From Gammaproteobacteria bacterium (GTDB lineage: Bacteria; Pseudomonadota; Gammaproteobacteria; JAPPPA01), in NCBI GenBank assembly GCA_030425645.1, contig JAUHZK010000006.1, forward strand, positions 186,001 through 250,000: DNA of 64,000 bases. Direction: 5' to 3'. The notes under the pieces were generated by a model. It was given only the letters and a program-made list of their open reading frames with translations. It did not search any database and had not been told where the DNA came from. Positions 27,913 to 36,582 of this stretch are shown one piece after another. The position numbers were made by a program, and so were the translations under genes. How positions within the stretch are numbered: position 1 is the stretch's first letter; every line of letters starts with the position of its first letter.

Positions 27913-29709
27913 GTGTTGCGCGTATTTCTATTTGCCTTGTTTTGTTTTGTTAGCAGCCTAGCTCAGGCCAATGCTGTTGCTGAGCAGCTGGCGCGGGCCG
28001 GTGCTAATGACCTTGCCCTGCAAAAACTCGAGCAGAGTTTGCTCGGATTGGCGGTAGATAGCCAAGCTTGGCTTACCCTAAAGCGCAAGCAGGTCGCGGT
28101 AATGAAAACACGCGGTTTGTACCGCGAGCTGTCGAGTCTGCTGGCCGCTGACATTGAGGCGAGTGTCGAAGGGTCTAATCGGCGCTGGTTACAAAATCAG
28201 CAAATCGAAGCTTTTCTGGAAGCGGGTGACCCGGTAAAAGCGATGACTGCCATTCGCAAAGCCCTGTGGAATAATGCCAATAGTTATGACCCAGAGGTGC
28301 TGGATGCGATAGCGAATTGGCGGCGGCAGCTGGTGGAGGCGCGGGTTTTGGCCGCGCAATTCGATTTGGCAGCCGACACTTTGGCGCGTTATGAAAACGA
28401 CTATCAGATTGAATCAGATGTAGCGGCTTTGCGCCCAGGAATTCAACGCTGGCCTTGGCAATACAAGCCACGCTTTAATCAGGAACTAAAGCGCAGTCGG
28501 GCGCGACTGTTTTTAGAATCGAGAGAGTTTGGGATTGCCGCCGATTTACTGAAAGACGACGAGCATCCGCAAGTTCAACACGTGCGTTTACTGTCGTTGC
28601 TGCATACCAACAGAATGACCGCAGCAGAGGTCTATAAACGAGCGCTAGAAATGGCGCAGGATAAAAGCCTAGGTCTGCCTGCTCGTAAGAGCGCTTGGGT
28701 ATTGGCGGCGGAAGCGGCGCGTAGCGAGGGCCTGTTTGAAAACGGTATAGAAGCCATTAAACAAGCCATGATTACGGCGCCAGAATTGCCGTACTCGGAG
28801 TCGCTGTTGTCGATGGATGAATCACTGAGCTGGTTCTATCTTGAGACCATAGGGGTGATGCTATTGCAGCGCCGCTTTGAAGGGCAGCCCATCGGCGCCG
28901 TAGCGCAAAACTTGAGCCTTTCGGGCTTAAGTGCCCCTCAACAGCAGGCAGTAATGGTGGAACTGTATCGGCGCAGCGAGTCGGCAGAACAAAAAGCAGA
29001 TTTGCTAGGGCGCATAATCGAGGTAGAGCCAGATGCTAATGTGCGTCGACAGCTGCTGCCGCGATGGCTGCTGAATAATGATTACGTTGACGAGGCAGCG
29101 TTGTCACCAGCACTGCGATACCAGATTGCTGAGTTAGCCTTGGAAGCCGGCGATATTCCATTAGCAGCCGAGCTTATGCAGCAGCTAGATGCGGCACCAA
29201 CAGAGGTTTCAGCGGTGGAATGGCAGTTGCGCCGTGCGCGGGTACTGGTGCTCGCCGCGAAGGCCGAGCAGGGCGTTCTGGTGCTGCATAGTTTGTTGGA
29301 TGGAAACTATGGGGGCGCTCCGCAGCTGGATCGTTTTCTACAAGCTGTTTTTGACGTTCAAGCGGTAGGCGAGAATAAAGCCGCTATCGCTTTATTTCAG
29401 CGTTTATTAAGTAGTGACATTGACCAGCGGCAACGCCGTGAAATTCATTATTGGCTTGCAGATGCGGCCAAAGCCGATGAGAACTACAGCTTAGCCGCCG
29501 AGCATTATTTGCTGTCGGCAGGTGAAAAAGACAATAGCTGGGACCCTTGGGGTGTGAGTGCGCGCCGTCAGGCCGCAGATGCCCTGAAAGCCGGCGGTTT
29601 GTTACAAGATGCCGTCAATGTGTATCAGCGCTTATTAGACCGCTCGCAGGACCGCACCGAGCGCGCGGTGTTAAGAACCAATATTCAACGTCTAAAAGCC
29701 CAACTTTAG
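27913..29709 (+). CDS. exported tetratricopeptide-repeat protein
   Basis: 598 aa. Signal peptide at 1-19 (MLRVFLFALFCFVSSLAQA). The rest is alpha-helical repeats of TPR type with ALEAGDIPLAAELMQQL, ENYSLAAEHYLLSAGEKD and GLLQDAVNVYQRLLDRS as clear units. Probably a periplasmic scaffold; partner unknown. Start is GTG. Single gene between the divergent DUF2064 gene and htpG. Confidence 0.82.
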   Translation: MLRVFLFALFCFVSSLAQANAVAEQLARAGANDLALQKLEQSLLGLAVDSQAWLTLKRKQVAVMKTRGLYRELSSLLAADIEASVEGSNRRWLQNQQIEAFLEAGDPVKAMTAIRKALWNNANSYDPEVLDAIANWRRQLVEARVLAAQFDLAADTLARYENDYQIESDVAALRPGIQRWPWQYKPRFNQELKRSRARLFLESREFGIAADLLKDDEHPQVQHVRLLSLLHTNRMTAAEVYKRALEMAQDKSLGLPARKSAWVLAAEAARSEGLFENGIEAIKQAMITAPELPYSESLLSMDESLSWFYLETIGVMLLQRRFEGQPIGAVAQNLSLSGLSAPQQQAVMVELYRRSESAEQKADLLGRIIEVEPDANVRRQLLPRWLLNNDYVDEAALSPALRYQIAELALEAGDIPLAAELMQQLDAAPTEVSAVEWQLRRARVLVLAAKAEQGVLVLHSLLDGNYGGAPQLDRFLQAVFDVQAVGENKAAIALFQRLLSSDIDQRQRREIHYWLADAAKADENYSLAAEHYLLSAGEKDNSWDPWGVSARRQAADALKAGGLLQDAVNVYQRLLDRSQDRTERAVLRTNIQRLKAQL

Positions 29710-29711
29710 GG

Positions 29712-29739
29712 CTTGAAACCAAATCAGTCGCCCCCAAAA
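29712..29739 (+). promoter_or_regulatory. sigma32 (RpoH) heat-shock promoter of htpG
   Basis: CTTGAAA (29712-29718), a 13-bp spacer and CCCCAAAA (29732-29739) closely match the RpoH consensus CTTGAAA-N(13-14)-CCCCATNT, about 45 bp before htpG. The -35 starts just after the end of the upstream TPR gene. Confidence 0.85.
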
Positions 29740-29783
29740 AGTAGGCATTAACTTTTCGCTTACTTTTTTGAAGACGACAGACA

Positions 29784-31715
29784 ATGACGGAAACTGCGAC
29801 CAATAACGCTGCTGGTAAAGAAACCCTAGGCTTTCAAACCGAAGTGAAGCAAATGCTTCACCTGATGATTCACTCCTTGTACTCCAACAAGGAAATCTTC
29901 CTACGTGAATTGATTTCTAACGCTTCAGACGCCTGCGACAAGCTGCGTTTTGAAGCCGTGCAGAACGACGCGCTGTACGAAGGTGACAGCGACCTCAAAA
30001 TCCATATCGACTTCGACAAAGACGCCGGCACCATTACCCTGACCGATAACGGCATCGGTATGAACCGTGAGGAAGTGATTGCCAACATCGGCACCATCGC
30101 CCGTTCCGGTACTAAAGCCTTTATGGAAAACATGACCGGCGACCAGAAAAAAGACTCGGCCTTGATTGGTCAGTTTGGTGTGGGCTTTTATTCCTCATTC
30201 ATCATTGCCGACAAAGTCACGCTCACTACGCGTAAAGCGGGCGAGCCGACCGCTATTCGCTGGGAATCGGCGGGTGAGGGTGACTTCACGCTAGAAGAAG
30301 TTGAGCAAGAAAAACGCGGCACCGAGATTGTGTTGCACCTGCGTGAAGGCGAGGACGAGTTTCTAGACCGCTGGCGTCTAAACGGCCTGATCCACAAATA
30401 CTCAGACCACATTGCCTTTCCAATCTACATGCTCGAATACGTCCCAGAACCAGAAGCGGACGAAGACGGTAATGTGCCGGAGAAGAAAGCCCCAGAGTGG
30501 GAAAAAGTTAACAAGGGCGCGCCGCTCTGGACGCGCGCTAAGAGCGATATTAAAGAAGACGAATACAAAGAATTCTATAAGCACGTATCGCATGACTACG
30601 GCGAGCCAATGACATGGCTGCACAACCGCGTAGAAGGCACGCTGGAATACACCACACTGTTCTACATTCCAGAAAAAGCGCCATTCGATCTCTATGACCG
30701 AGACAGCACCAACGGCATCAAACTGTTTGTGCAGCGCGTATTCATTATGGAAGACAGCGAAAAGCTGATGCCGAAATACCTACGCTTTATTCGCGGCGTA
30801 GTGGACAGCGCCGACCTGCCGCTCAACGTCTCACGTGAGATTTTGCAAGGCAACAAGGTTATCGACACCATCAAGAGTGGATCAACCAAAAAGATTCTGA
30901 GCACGCTGCAGAAAATGGCTGACAAAGAGCCAGAGCAATACCAGCAGTTCTGGGATCAATTCGGTGCCGTGCTAAAAGAAGGTCCGGGCGAAGACCACGG
31001 CAACAAAGAAGCTATCGCTAAGTTGCTGCGTTTTGCCACCACTCAGAGTGAAGGCGAAGCGCAAACCGTTTCATTGGCTCAATACATTGAGCGCATGAAA
31101 GACGGCCAAGACAAGATTTACTACATCACCGCCGACAGCTATGCCGCCGCTAAGAACAGCCCGCACCTAGAGATTCTGAAGAAAAAAGAAATCGAAGTGC
31201 TGCTGTTGAGTGATCGCGTAGACGAATGGCTGGTATCGCACCTGCATGAATTCGACGGCAAGCAACTCACCTCAGTCGCCAAAGGTGATTTAGATTTGGG
31301 TGACACCGAGACCGAAGAAGAGAAAAAAGCCAAAGAAGAAACCGAGAAGGGCGCGAAAGAGCTTGTTGAGCGGATTCAAAAATCACTTGATGGCCGAGTA
31401 AAAGAGGTCAAAGTCACGCACCGCTTAACTGAAAGCCCAGCTTGTATTGTCGCTGACCAGTTCGGCATGAGCGCCAACCTAGCGCGTATGCTGAAAGAAG
31501 CCGGCCAAGCCGCGCCAGACGACAAACCAACGCTAGAAATTAACCCAACGCATCCGCTAGTCAAAAAGCTCGACGGCGAAGCCGAAGGTGAGCGCTTTAA
31601 TGACTGGGCCAGCATTGTGCTAGACCAAGCTATCCTCGCCGAAGGCGGTAAGTTAGATGACCCAGGCAGCTTTGTGCAGAAGCTGAATAAGATGGTTTTG
31701 GATATCGCGTCTTAG
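29784..31715 (+). CDS. htpG: molecular chaperone HtpG (Hsp90)
   Basis: Cytoplasmic ATP-dependent chaperone. 643 aa (E. coli 624). GHKL ATPase domain: [40 protein letters not shown]; middle domain with the conserved VSREILQ; C-terminal dimerisation region. An acidic insert around residue 215-240 accounts for the extra length. Preceded by a sigma32-type promoter and followed by an intrinsic terminator, so it is its own transcription unit. Confidence 0.98.
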   Translation: MTETATNNAAGKETLGFQTEVKQMLHLMIHSLYSNKEIFLRELISNASDACDKLRFEAVQNDALYEGDSDLKIHIDFDKDAGTITLTDNGIGMNREEVIANIGTIARSGTKAFMENMTGDQKKDSALIGQFGVGFYSSFIIADKVTLTTRKAGEPTAIRWESAGEGDFTLEEVEQEKRGTEIVLHLREGEDEFLDRWRLNGLIHKYSDHIAFPIYMLEYVPEPEADEDGNVPEKKAPEWEKVNKGAPLWTRAKSDIKEDEYKEFYKHVSHDYGEPMTWLHNRVEGTLEYTTLFYIPEKAPFDLYDRDSTNGIKLFVQRVFIMEDSEKLMPKYLRFIRGVVDSADLPLNVSREILQGNKVIDTIKSGSTKKILSTLQKMADKEPEQYQQFWDQFGAVLKEGPGEDHGNKEAIAKLLRFATTQSEGEAQTVSLAQYIERMKDGQDKIYYITADSYAAAKNSPHLEILKKKEIEVLLLSDRVDEWLVSHLHEFDGKQLTSVAKGDLDLGDTETEEEKKAKEETEKGAKELVERIQKSLDGRVKEVKVTHRLTESPACIVADQFGMSANLARMLKEAGQAAPDDKPTLEINPTHPLVKKLDGEAEGERFNDWASIVLDQAILAEGGKLDDPGSFVQKLNKMVLDIAS

Positions 31716-31741
31716 AAATCAGTTTTCTCCTCCACGAAATT

Positions 31742-31778
31742 AAGCCCTGTTAGGATTTACCTACAGGGCTTTCTTTTT
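31742..31778 (+). terminator. intrinsic terminator of htpG
   Basis: Stem AAGCCCTGT (31742-31750) / ACAGGGCTT (31763-31771), perfect 9 bp with a 12-nt loop, followed by TTCTTTTT. Confidence 0.9.
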
Positions 31779-31790
31779 AGGAGGGTATTG

Positions 31791-32198
31791 GTGAGAAAGG
31801 TCGAATGTTTATGTGGCAGCGTGAAATACGAGCTGCACGGTGAGCTGTCGGCTATACAGGTTTGCCATTGTTCTCAATGTCGTAAAGCTCAAGGCACGCC
31901 ATTTGCCACCAATATCCCGGTATTGGAAGAAAACTTTCGTATCACCCAAGGCCAAGAGTTGCTAAAAGAATACGAGTCTTCACCCGGCAAGGTGAGAGTG
32001 TTTTGTAGTGTGTGCGGCTCGCCGATTATCAGTAAAAAGGTTTCCTTACCCGGTGTGGTGCGCGTGCGTGCTGGCCTGATTAAAGGCGACTTGCCGGTAA
32101 AAATTGCTTTCCACGCCTTTACCGCTAGTAAAGCTAACTGGTGGTCGTTATCTGAAAGTGATGGCGTGCCTCATTACGAGGGTTTTGCGCCCAATTAA
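31791..32198 (+). CDS. GFA-family protein (formaldehyde-activating-enzyme-like)
   Basis: 135 aa Mss4-like zinc-binding fold. Zn ligands: CLCGSVKY (about 4-6), CHCSQCRKAQG (28-33) and CSVCGSP. The named family member activates formaldehyde on glutathione, but most homologues are uncharacterised. GTG at 31791 preferred: AGGAGG (31779-31784) sits 6 bp upstream, whereas the TTG at 31788 would be too close. Confidence 0.85.
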   Translation: MRKVECLCGSVKYELHGELSAIQVCHCSQCRKAQGTPFATNIPVLEENFRITQGQELLKEYESSPGKVRVFCSVCGSPIISKKVSLPGVVRVRAGLIKGDLPVKIAFHAFTASKANWWSLSESDGVPHYEGFAPN

Positions 32199-32204
32199 TA
32201 TTTC

Positions 32205-32233
32205 TGGATATGCATATTTAATATGCATATACT
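32205..32233 (+). promoter_or_regulatory. brnTA promoter overlapped by two palindromes
   Basis: Two identical palindromes ATATGCATAT (32208-32217 and 32221-32230) separated by TTA overlap a promoter TGGATA (32205-32210)-N17-TATACT (32228-32233). BrnA is known to repress its own operon, and this pair is the obvious operator. The predicted +1 would be at or next to the brnT ATG at 32240, giving a leaderless message; no Shine-Dalgarno is seen. Confidence 0.6.
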
Positions 32234-32239
32234 TTGGTG

Positions 32240-32506
32240 ATGTTAATTGAATTCGACTCTAGCAAAGCAGCTTCAAACTTTAAAAAGCATGGTGTTAGCT
32301 TTGAAGAAGCAGCAACAGTGCTTTATGACCCAATGGCGCTAGTTAGAGAAGATGACGATAGCGTTGGCGAACAGCGCTGGTTAACTTTGGGTATGAGCGG
32401 CAACGCGAGGTTGTTACTAGTCGTTCATACCGTTCGCCATGAAGACACAATCAGAATTATTTCGGCAAGAAAGGCCACAAAAGCGGAGGCCAAATACTAT
32501 GCGTGA
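32240..32506 (+). CDS. brnT: BrnT family toxin
   Basis: Type II toxin, a RelE-fold ribonuclease. 88 aa from the ATG. Signature FDSSKAASNFKKHGVSFEEAATVLYDP at the N-terminus (FxxxKAxxNxxKHGVSFEEA) and RIISARKATKAEAKYY at the C-terminus. Overlaps brnA by 8 bp. I preferred the ATG at 32240 over TTG/GTG codons just upstream. Confidence 0.93.
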   Translation: MLIEFDSSKAASNFKKHGVSFEEAATVLYDPMALVREDDDSVGEQRWLTLGMSGNARLLLVVHTVRHEDTIRIISARKATKAEAKYYA

Positions 32507-32768
32507 CGAATACGATTTTTCAGATGCGAAGCGGGCGAAAGACGTTCCGCACTTAGCCAAACTACAAAAAGAAGGCGCGAATAAAACTCGCATTACCATG
32601 ATGCTGGATAACGATGTGCTTCTAGCATTTCGAGAGCAAGCAAGTGAAAAAGGCTTGGGTTATCAAACTTTGATTAACCAAACGCTCAAAGAGGCGTTAA
32701 CTCGTAGGCCTTTAGATGAAGCAGTATTGCGCGAAGTGCTTCGGGAAGAATTAGCGCATTACGGTTAA
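32499..32768 (+). CDS. brnA: BrnA family antitoxin
   Basis: Ribbon-helix-helix antitoxin and repressor of the brnTA operon. 89 aa. N-terminal MRDEYDFSDAKRA, then KTRITMMLDNDVLLAFREQA (RHH), GLGYQTLINQTLKEAL. I chose the ATG at 32499, overlapping the end of brnT, because it matches the family start; a longer reading begins at 32439 inside brnT. The stop overlaps the convergent membrane-protein gene by 4 bp. Confidence 0.93.
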   Translation: MRDEYDFSDAKRAKDVPHLAKLQKEGANKTRITMMLDNDVLLAFREQASEKGLGYQTLINQTLKEALTRRPLDEAVLREVLREELAHYG

Positions 32769-33175
32769 ACTTTCTCGCCTTCGCCATACACACCAAATAT
32801 CACCAAGCCTGCGGTAATCAATGCCGTGGCCACGGCTGAACCCCAGCCGATTACGTGCATAGAAATGGCCCAGCCATCCCAAGTGCCTGTAGCACCGTAA
32901 TAAACCAAATATAGGCAAGCGCCGCCGTTGCTAACAATGCCAGCGTAAATGGGTGCCATGGCGCGCTTACCTGCTAAAGCGGCTTTAAGCGCAAAGCTAT
33001 AGTCGACACAGAGCGCTAAATAAGCCCAACCCAACATGCGTACCCATTGATAGGTTTCCTGCTCAGGGAAACCAATTGCATTGATAACGGAAGCGGGGAA
33101 TAGCAGTAACGGCACACACCAAACGAATACGGTAGCGCTGATTTTGAAAATAAGAACTTTGGCTAAGGCATTCAT
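32765..33175 (-). CDS. hypothetical four-helix membrane protein
   Basis: 136 aa with about four membrane helices (residues ~8-30, 44-63, 74-95, 105-128). No family recognised. Single gene, convergent with brnA and divergent from the DUF1330-like gene. Confidence 0.7.
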   Translation of the reverse strand: MNALAKVLIFKISATVFVWCVPLLLFPASVINAIGFPEQETYQWVRMLGWAYLALCVDYSFALKAALAGKRAMAPIYAGIVSNGGACLYLVYYGATGTWDGWAISMHVIGWGSAVATALITAGLVIFGVYGEGEKV

Positions 33176-33276
33176 GCGTTAAAACTCCATCGGGGTGGCT
33201 GCATGGTCAATGTGCTGCGTGGGTGATTGCCGCACATTATGCAAAAGCATTTCCATAATAAAATCGGGAGACACCA

Positions 33277-33987
33277 ATGGCCAAGAAAAAATACGGTATG
33301 GGCCGTATTAAAGAGCTACTCAGGCTGCCATCTGCTGAGCCGATGTACGTGCTCAATATTCTTAAATACAGCGACTTTAAAGCCTACCGTTGGTATGGCG
33401 TTGCCGTACTGCCCGTACTGAAACTGGCCGGTGGCAATGTCGAGTGGTCTGGCTATCCAAGCGAGATGCTGCATGGTGAGACGCAATGCCAAAGTATTTT
33501 GGTGGTGCGTTACCCCAGCCATAAACACTTTATTCGCATGATTGCGAACCCGTATTACGCGGCGATTAATAAGATTCGTGAAAAGGCCGTTGAGCGCTTT
33601 GAAGGCGCTTTTAGTGAGGGTGTTAGCGGTCATGGAGATAACCTGCACCGCAAGCGCAAGTTGCTGGTGCTGCACTTTAATAGCCAAGCGCCGAAGGCGG
33701 CGTTTAAGCAAGCGGAAACCATGTTGAAACCGCTAGGCGCTGAGCCGTTGCTAAGCATCTCGCAGTACTTGGCGTTGGATTTAATGCCGCGACCGAAGCC
33801 AACGGATCCCAATCCGCTAACTTATCAACGCAATATGTTTTTTGCGATTGATGAAGTAAGCGATGAATTGCGGGCCAGTATCAATGTGCTGGCGGCTGAT
33901 TTAGGCGATTGCCGCATCGGGGTGTATAAAAGCTCGAACCCTAAAGCCTACTTACCGGGGCAGCCGGTGCCCAGTTATCTGCAATAA
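33277..33987 (+). CDS. DUF1330-like protein
   Basis: 236 aa. The first half (MYVLNILKYSDFKAYRWYG ... GETQCQSILVVRYPSHKHF ... MIANPYYAAINKIREKAVERF) has the pattern of the DUF1330 dimeric alpha/beta barrel family; the second half may be a degenerate second copy. Function unknown. ATG supported by GGGAGAC upstream. Confidence 0.7.
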   Translation: MAKKKYGMGRIKELLRLPSAEPMYVLNILKYSDFKAYRWYGVAVLPVLKLAGGNVEWSGYPSEMLHGETQCQSILVVRYPSHKHFIRMIANPYYAAINKIREKAVERFEGAFSEGVSGHGDNLHRKRKLLVLHFNSQAPKAAFKQAETMLKPLGAEPLLSISQYLALDLMPRPKPTDPNPLTYQRNMFFAIDEVSDELRASINVLAADLGDCRIGVYKSSNPKAYLPGQPVPSYLQ

Positions 33988-34030
33988 AAAGCACGGCTCC
34001 TAGAAATGGTATTGACGGCTTTCTAGGCTG

Positions 34031-34056
34031 CCCTTCGACAAGCTCAGGGTGAGCGG
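34031..34056. repeat. REP-like unit, class 1, single copy
   Basis: CCCT-TCGACAAGCTC-AGGG followed by TGAGCGG. It shares a 26-bp plan with the two units at 36583-36639 (core CGACAnGCTCAG, tail CGG), with compensating changes in the stem (CCCT/AGGG here). Confidence 0.75.
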
Positions 34057-34112
34057 AGAGGTGATTAGCGGTGTTTCGCCCTCTGTGCGGCTGAGCAACG
34101 GAGCTAAATTGA

Positions 34113-34162
34113 GATTGAGCCTGCGGCCTGTTTGAGCGTAGCGAGTTCCGCAGGCGCTCAAT
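34113..34162. repeat. long imperfect hairpin
   Basis: Left arm ATTGAGCCTGCGG (from 34114) pairs with CCGCAGG and CTCAAT on the right, interrupted by a 2-nt bulge (CG). Resembles an intergenic repeat rather than a terminator: there is no T tract. Confidence 0.5.
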
Positions 34163-34219
34163 TTTGTGAGTAGCGCAAGGAACCGCGTAGCGGCCGCACG
34201 GTGGGTAAAGCATTTTTTC

Positions 34220-34247
34220 GTCTATTTTTGATGCTTCAAAAATAGAC
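34220..34247. repeat. 12-bp perfect hairpin with 4-nt loop
   Basis: GTCTATTTTTGA (34220-34231), loop TGCT, TCAAAAATAGAC (34236-34247). Not followed by a T tract; function unknown. Confidence 0.6.
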
Positions 34248-34323
34248 TCGGCCTGCGGGAACAGGTGAACACAAACGTGGAATGATTCTAGGGCCGAAAC
34301 CCCAACTAAAGTATTTTCCAAAA

Positions 34324-34358
34324 TAAAGCCCTGCGGAGCATTGTTTCGCAGGGCTTTA
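34324..34358 (-). terminator. intrinsic terminator of His-rich protein gene
   Basis: TAAAGCCCTGCG / CGCAGGGCTTTA, 12-bp stem around an 11-nt loop, followed on the minus strand by a T-rich stretch. It lies 20 bp past the stop of the gene at 34379-34921. Confidence 0.8.
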
Positions 34359-34378
34359 TGGTGATGATAGATAACAGC

Positions 34379-34921
34379 TTAGTAGCGATAGCGGTCATTA
34401 TGTTTCAGCGCATAAATGCGCTCGCTGGCCTTATCTAGCTTAGCCTGAATGATGGCGCGTTCTTTTTTATTGAACTTGCCGTCAGCTCGGAAGTTGCTTT
34501 CCATGCGGGCGATATTGCGTTGCTGTTTGCGTAGTCGTTTGGCTTCTTTCGGAACCAGCTCGCCTGATCTGACGCCTTGACGAATACGTTTGGCTTGGCG
34601 CTCCTGCCGTGCATTAATGCTCATGGCCTGTGGCCGTGGTCCAGCTGCGTAGTCGCCGTGTTGGTGTGGGCCATGCTGGTGTGGGCGATGCGGTTTGTTG
34701 GGTTTGTAATGGTCATGTTTGCCATCGTCATCTAGTGCGGCATCAATCGCTAATACGGCACCGGCGAATAGCGCCAAGTGAAACAGGTCGCGGTGAAAAT
34801 CATTTTTACTGTGCTGATGGGCAGCGTGATGGCGCTGGTGTTTGTGCACATGCTTCGGGGCCGCTAGGGTAGCGGTGCTAAATAAGCTGGCTGCGCAAGT
34901 CGCAATAATTAGCTTTTTCAT
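34379..34921 (-). CDS. exported His-rich protein
   Basis: 180 aa. Signal peptide (1-20, ending TLAA), then a His-rich region (about 22-90, roughly one in four residues His, including HQHGPHQHG), then a basic helical domain (about 105-170) with GVRSGELVPKEAKRLRKQQ and RADGKFNKKERAIIQAKLD, a pair of segments resembling degenerate EF-hand-like helices. Possibly a periplasmic metal-binding protein; inference from composition. Confidence 0.75.
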   Translation of the reverse strand: MKKLIIATCAASLFSTATLAAPKHVHKHQRHHAAHQHSKNDFHRDLFHLALFAGAVLAIDAALDDDGKHDHYKPNKPHRPHQHGPHQHGDYAAGPRPQAMSINARQERQAKRIRQGVRSGELVPKEAKRLRKQQRNIARMESNFRADGKFNKKERAIIQAKLDKASERIYALKHNDRYRY

Positions 34922-35035
34922 GGTGTAATCCTTATCAATCTAACAGTTGCCAAAAAATAAAAGCGCTTTGAGAGATATAACGCGGCAAGCTGCGCTAGGT
35001 TTACTGCCGTACCTAAATAATTCAGGAGACAAAAC

Positions 35036-35452
35036 ATGCATGCAGATATTTTGATGCCCACCGTAGCTATGACCGCCGTGATTGCGGTGGTATGGGTGAT
35101 GCTCTATGTAAACCGCATTGGCGAAATGAAAGCCAAGGGTATTGATACTGAGGACTTTAAAGGTCCGAATAACGTTAAAGACAGCCTCGAAAACATTAAC
35201 GCCTCAGACAATTTTAAAAACCTGTTTGAGATGCCGGTATTGTTTTACGTGCTCTGCGGTTTTGTTGCCATTAGCGGCCTAACCACGCCAGCCTTAGTGT
35301 GTATGGCGTGGATTTATGTCGGCCTACGTGCGGCGCATAGCTTTATCCATATTACTTACAACCGCGTGATGCATCGTTTTCTGGTGTATGCCTTAAGCAC
35401 CATTTTGTTGTTTGTGATGTGGGGCTGTTTCGCGCTGCGTTTAATGGCTTAG
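35036..35452 (+). CDS. MAPEG family membrane protein
   Basis: 138 aa, four membrane helices. GPNNVKDSLENINASDNFKNLFEMPVLFYVLCGF and RAAHSFIHITYNRVMHRF are typical of MAPEG-like proteins (eicosanoid/glutathione metabolism family); the bacterial role is unknown. Shine-Dalgarno AGGAGAC. Operon with the next two genes (10 bp, then 1 bp overlap). Confidence 0.85.
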   Translation: MHADILMPTVAMTAVIAVVWVMLYVNRIGEMKAKGIDTEDFKGPNNVKDSLENINASDNFKNLFEMPVLFYVLCGFVAISGLTTPALVCMAWIYVGLRAAHSFIHITYNRVMHRFLVYALSTILLFVMWGCFALRLMA

Positions 35453-35462
35453 GAGTAGAGAT

Positions 35463-35807
35463 ATGTCTAAAGCAAAAATTAGCTTCGCTCAGAAAAAGCT
35501 ACTGTTTGGCATCAGCTTTTTTGCTGCCGTTTTTTTAGCGGTATTTTTTGTGGTGGCAGTGCCCGCCACGATTGCCGATGGCGACATTATTGGTGCTTTC
35601 GCAGCGGGGTTTGTAAACCCTTATGCCGCCGCGTATTCAACTGACGTGTTTATGTGCTGGGCGATTTTGGCCTGCTGGGTTATTTACGAACGCACGGTGT
35701 ATAAGGTTCAACATGGCTGGTTAGCACTGCTGCTAGGCGCGGTGCCAGGTGTGGCCTTTGGCTTTGCGCTGTATCTGTTTATGCGAATGACGCAAGGCCG
35801 TGACTAG
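35463..35807 (+). CDS. DUF2834-like membrane protein
   Basis: 114 aa with three membrane helices. The middle (FVNPYAAAYSTDVFMCWAI) and end (GFALYLFMRM) fit the DUF2834 family plan. Function unknown. Its stop overlaps the GTG of the next gene. Confidence 0.65.
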   Translation: MSKAKISFAQKKLLFGISFFAAVFLAVFFVVAVPATIADGDIIGAFAAGFVNPYAAAYSTDVFMCWAILACWVIYERTVYKVQHGWLALLLGAVPGVAFGFALYLFMRMTQGRD

Positions 35808-36568
35808 TGCGGTGCCATCGACAGATTTTAAGTCTGTTGTGTTGTTGGGCGATGTTGTTAACAGCGCCCGCGTTCGCCGCTACGGAGCCGCCTGAAGTGA
35901 AAAAACTTGAAGTGAGCGAAACGGTAGTGCTCTTGCATGGTTTGGCGCGTTCGTCCTCGTCTATGAACAAAATGCAGGCGTTTTTAGAGGGCAGGGGTTA
36001 TGCCGTCTGTAATATCGACTACCCCTCAACCGAACATGATATCGAGACGCTGGTTGATGGTTATGTGCTGCCGGCGATTAATGCTTGTAAGGGCGATGTC
36101 AGCTCATTGCACTTTGTAACGCATTCAATGGGCGGTATTCTCACGCGCCAAATTGCACAACGCTTGGCAGAGCAAGAAACCGCCGACTTTACGATTAACC
36201 GTGTAGTGATGTTAAGCCCGCCGAATAAGGGCAGTGAAGTGGTGGATAAGCTAAAAGGCTGGAAACCGTTTCAGTGGCTTAACGGTTCTGCGGGTTCGCA
36301 GTTAGGAACTGACGCTAATAGCAAACCGAATACACTCGGCAAAGCGACCTTTGAAGTCGGTGTGATTACGGGTGATCGTTCTATCAACTGGATTTTATCG
36401 ACCATGCTGCCGGGCGATGACGACGGCAAAGTAACGGTTGAAAGCGCCAAGCTAGAAGGGATGAAAGCTTTCAAAATCATGCACGCCACGCATCCGTTTA
36501 TTATGCGTAAAAAAGCCGTGCTGAAAGAAGTTGGACACTTCTTAGCGCACGGGGCGTTTTCTAGTTAG
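35807..36568 (+). CDS. exported alpha/beta hydrolase (lipase/esterase-like)
   Basis: 253 aa. Hydrophobic signal-like N-terminus (about 8-24, ending AFAA), then VVLLHGLARSSSSM (oxyanion loop) and THSMGGILTRQ with the nucleophile Ser, as in PGAP1/triacylglycerol-lipase-like proteins. Asp and His candidates lie in PGDDDG and VGHFLAHG. Start GTG shares one base with the upstream stop. Confidence 0.85.
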   Translation: MRCHRQILSLLCCWAMLLTAPAFAATEPPEVKKLEVSETVVLLHGLARSSSSMNKMQAFLEGRGYAVCNIDYPSTEHDIETLVDGYVLPAINACKGDVSSLHFVTHSMGGILTRQIAQRLAEQETADFTINRVVMLSPPNKGSEVVDKLKGWKPFQWLNGSAGSQLGTDANSKPNTLGKATFEVGVITGDRSINWILSTMLPGDDDGKVTVESAKLEGMKAFKIMHATHPFIMRKKAVLKEVGHFLAHGAFSS

Positions 36569-36582
36569 CTCCAGTTAATCCG

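Larger units (their letters stand above)
33988..34378. other. 391-bp noncoding region of stacked palindromes
   Basis: No convincing gene. It contains a REP-like unit (34031-34056), a long hairpin (34113-34162), a 12-bp perfect hairpin (34220-34247) and a terminator (34324-34358). A minus-strand reading frame at 33941-34321 is made up largely of these repeats and has no Shine-Dalgarno. Confidence 0.6.

Noticed and set aside
33941-34321. 126-codon minus-strand ORF
   Set aside because: It consists largely of REP-like and hairpin sequence, has no Shine-Dalgarno and overlaps the 3' end of the DUF1330-like gene.
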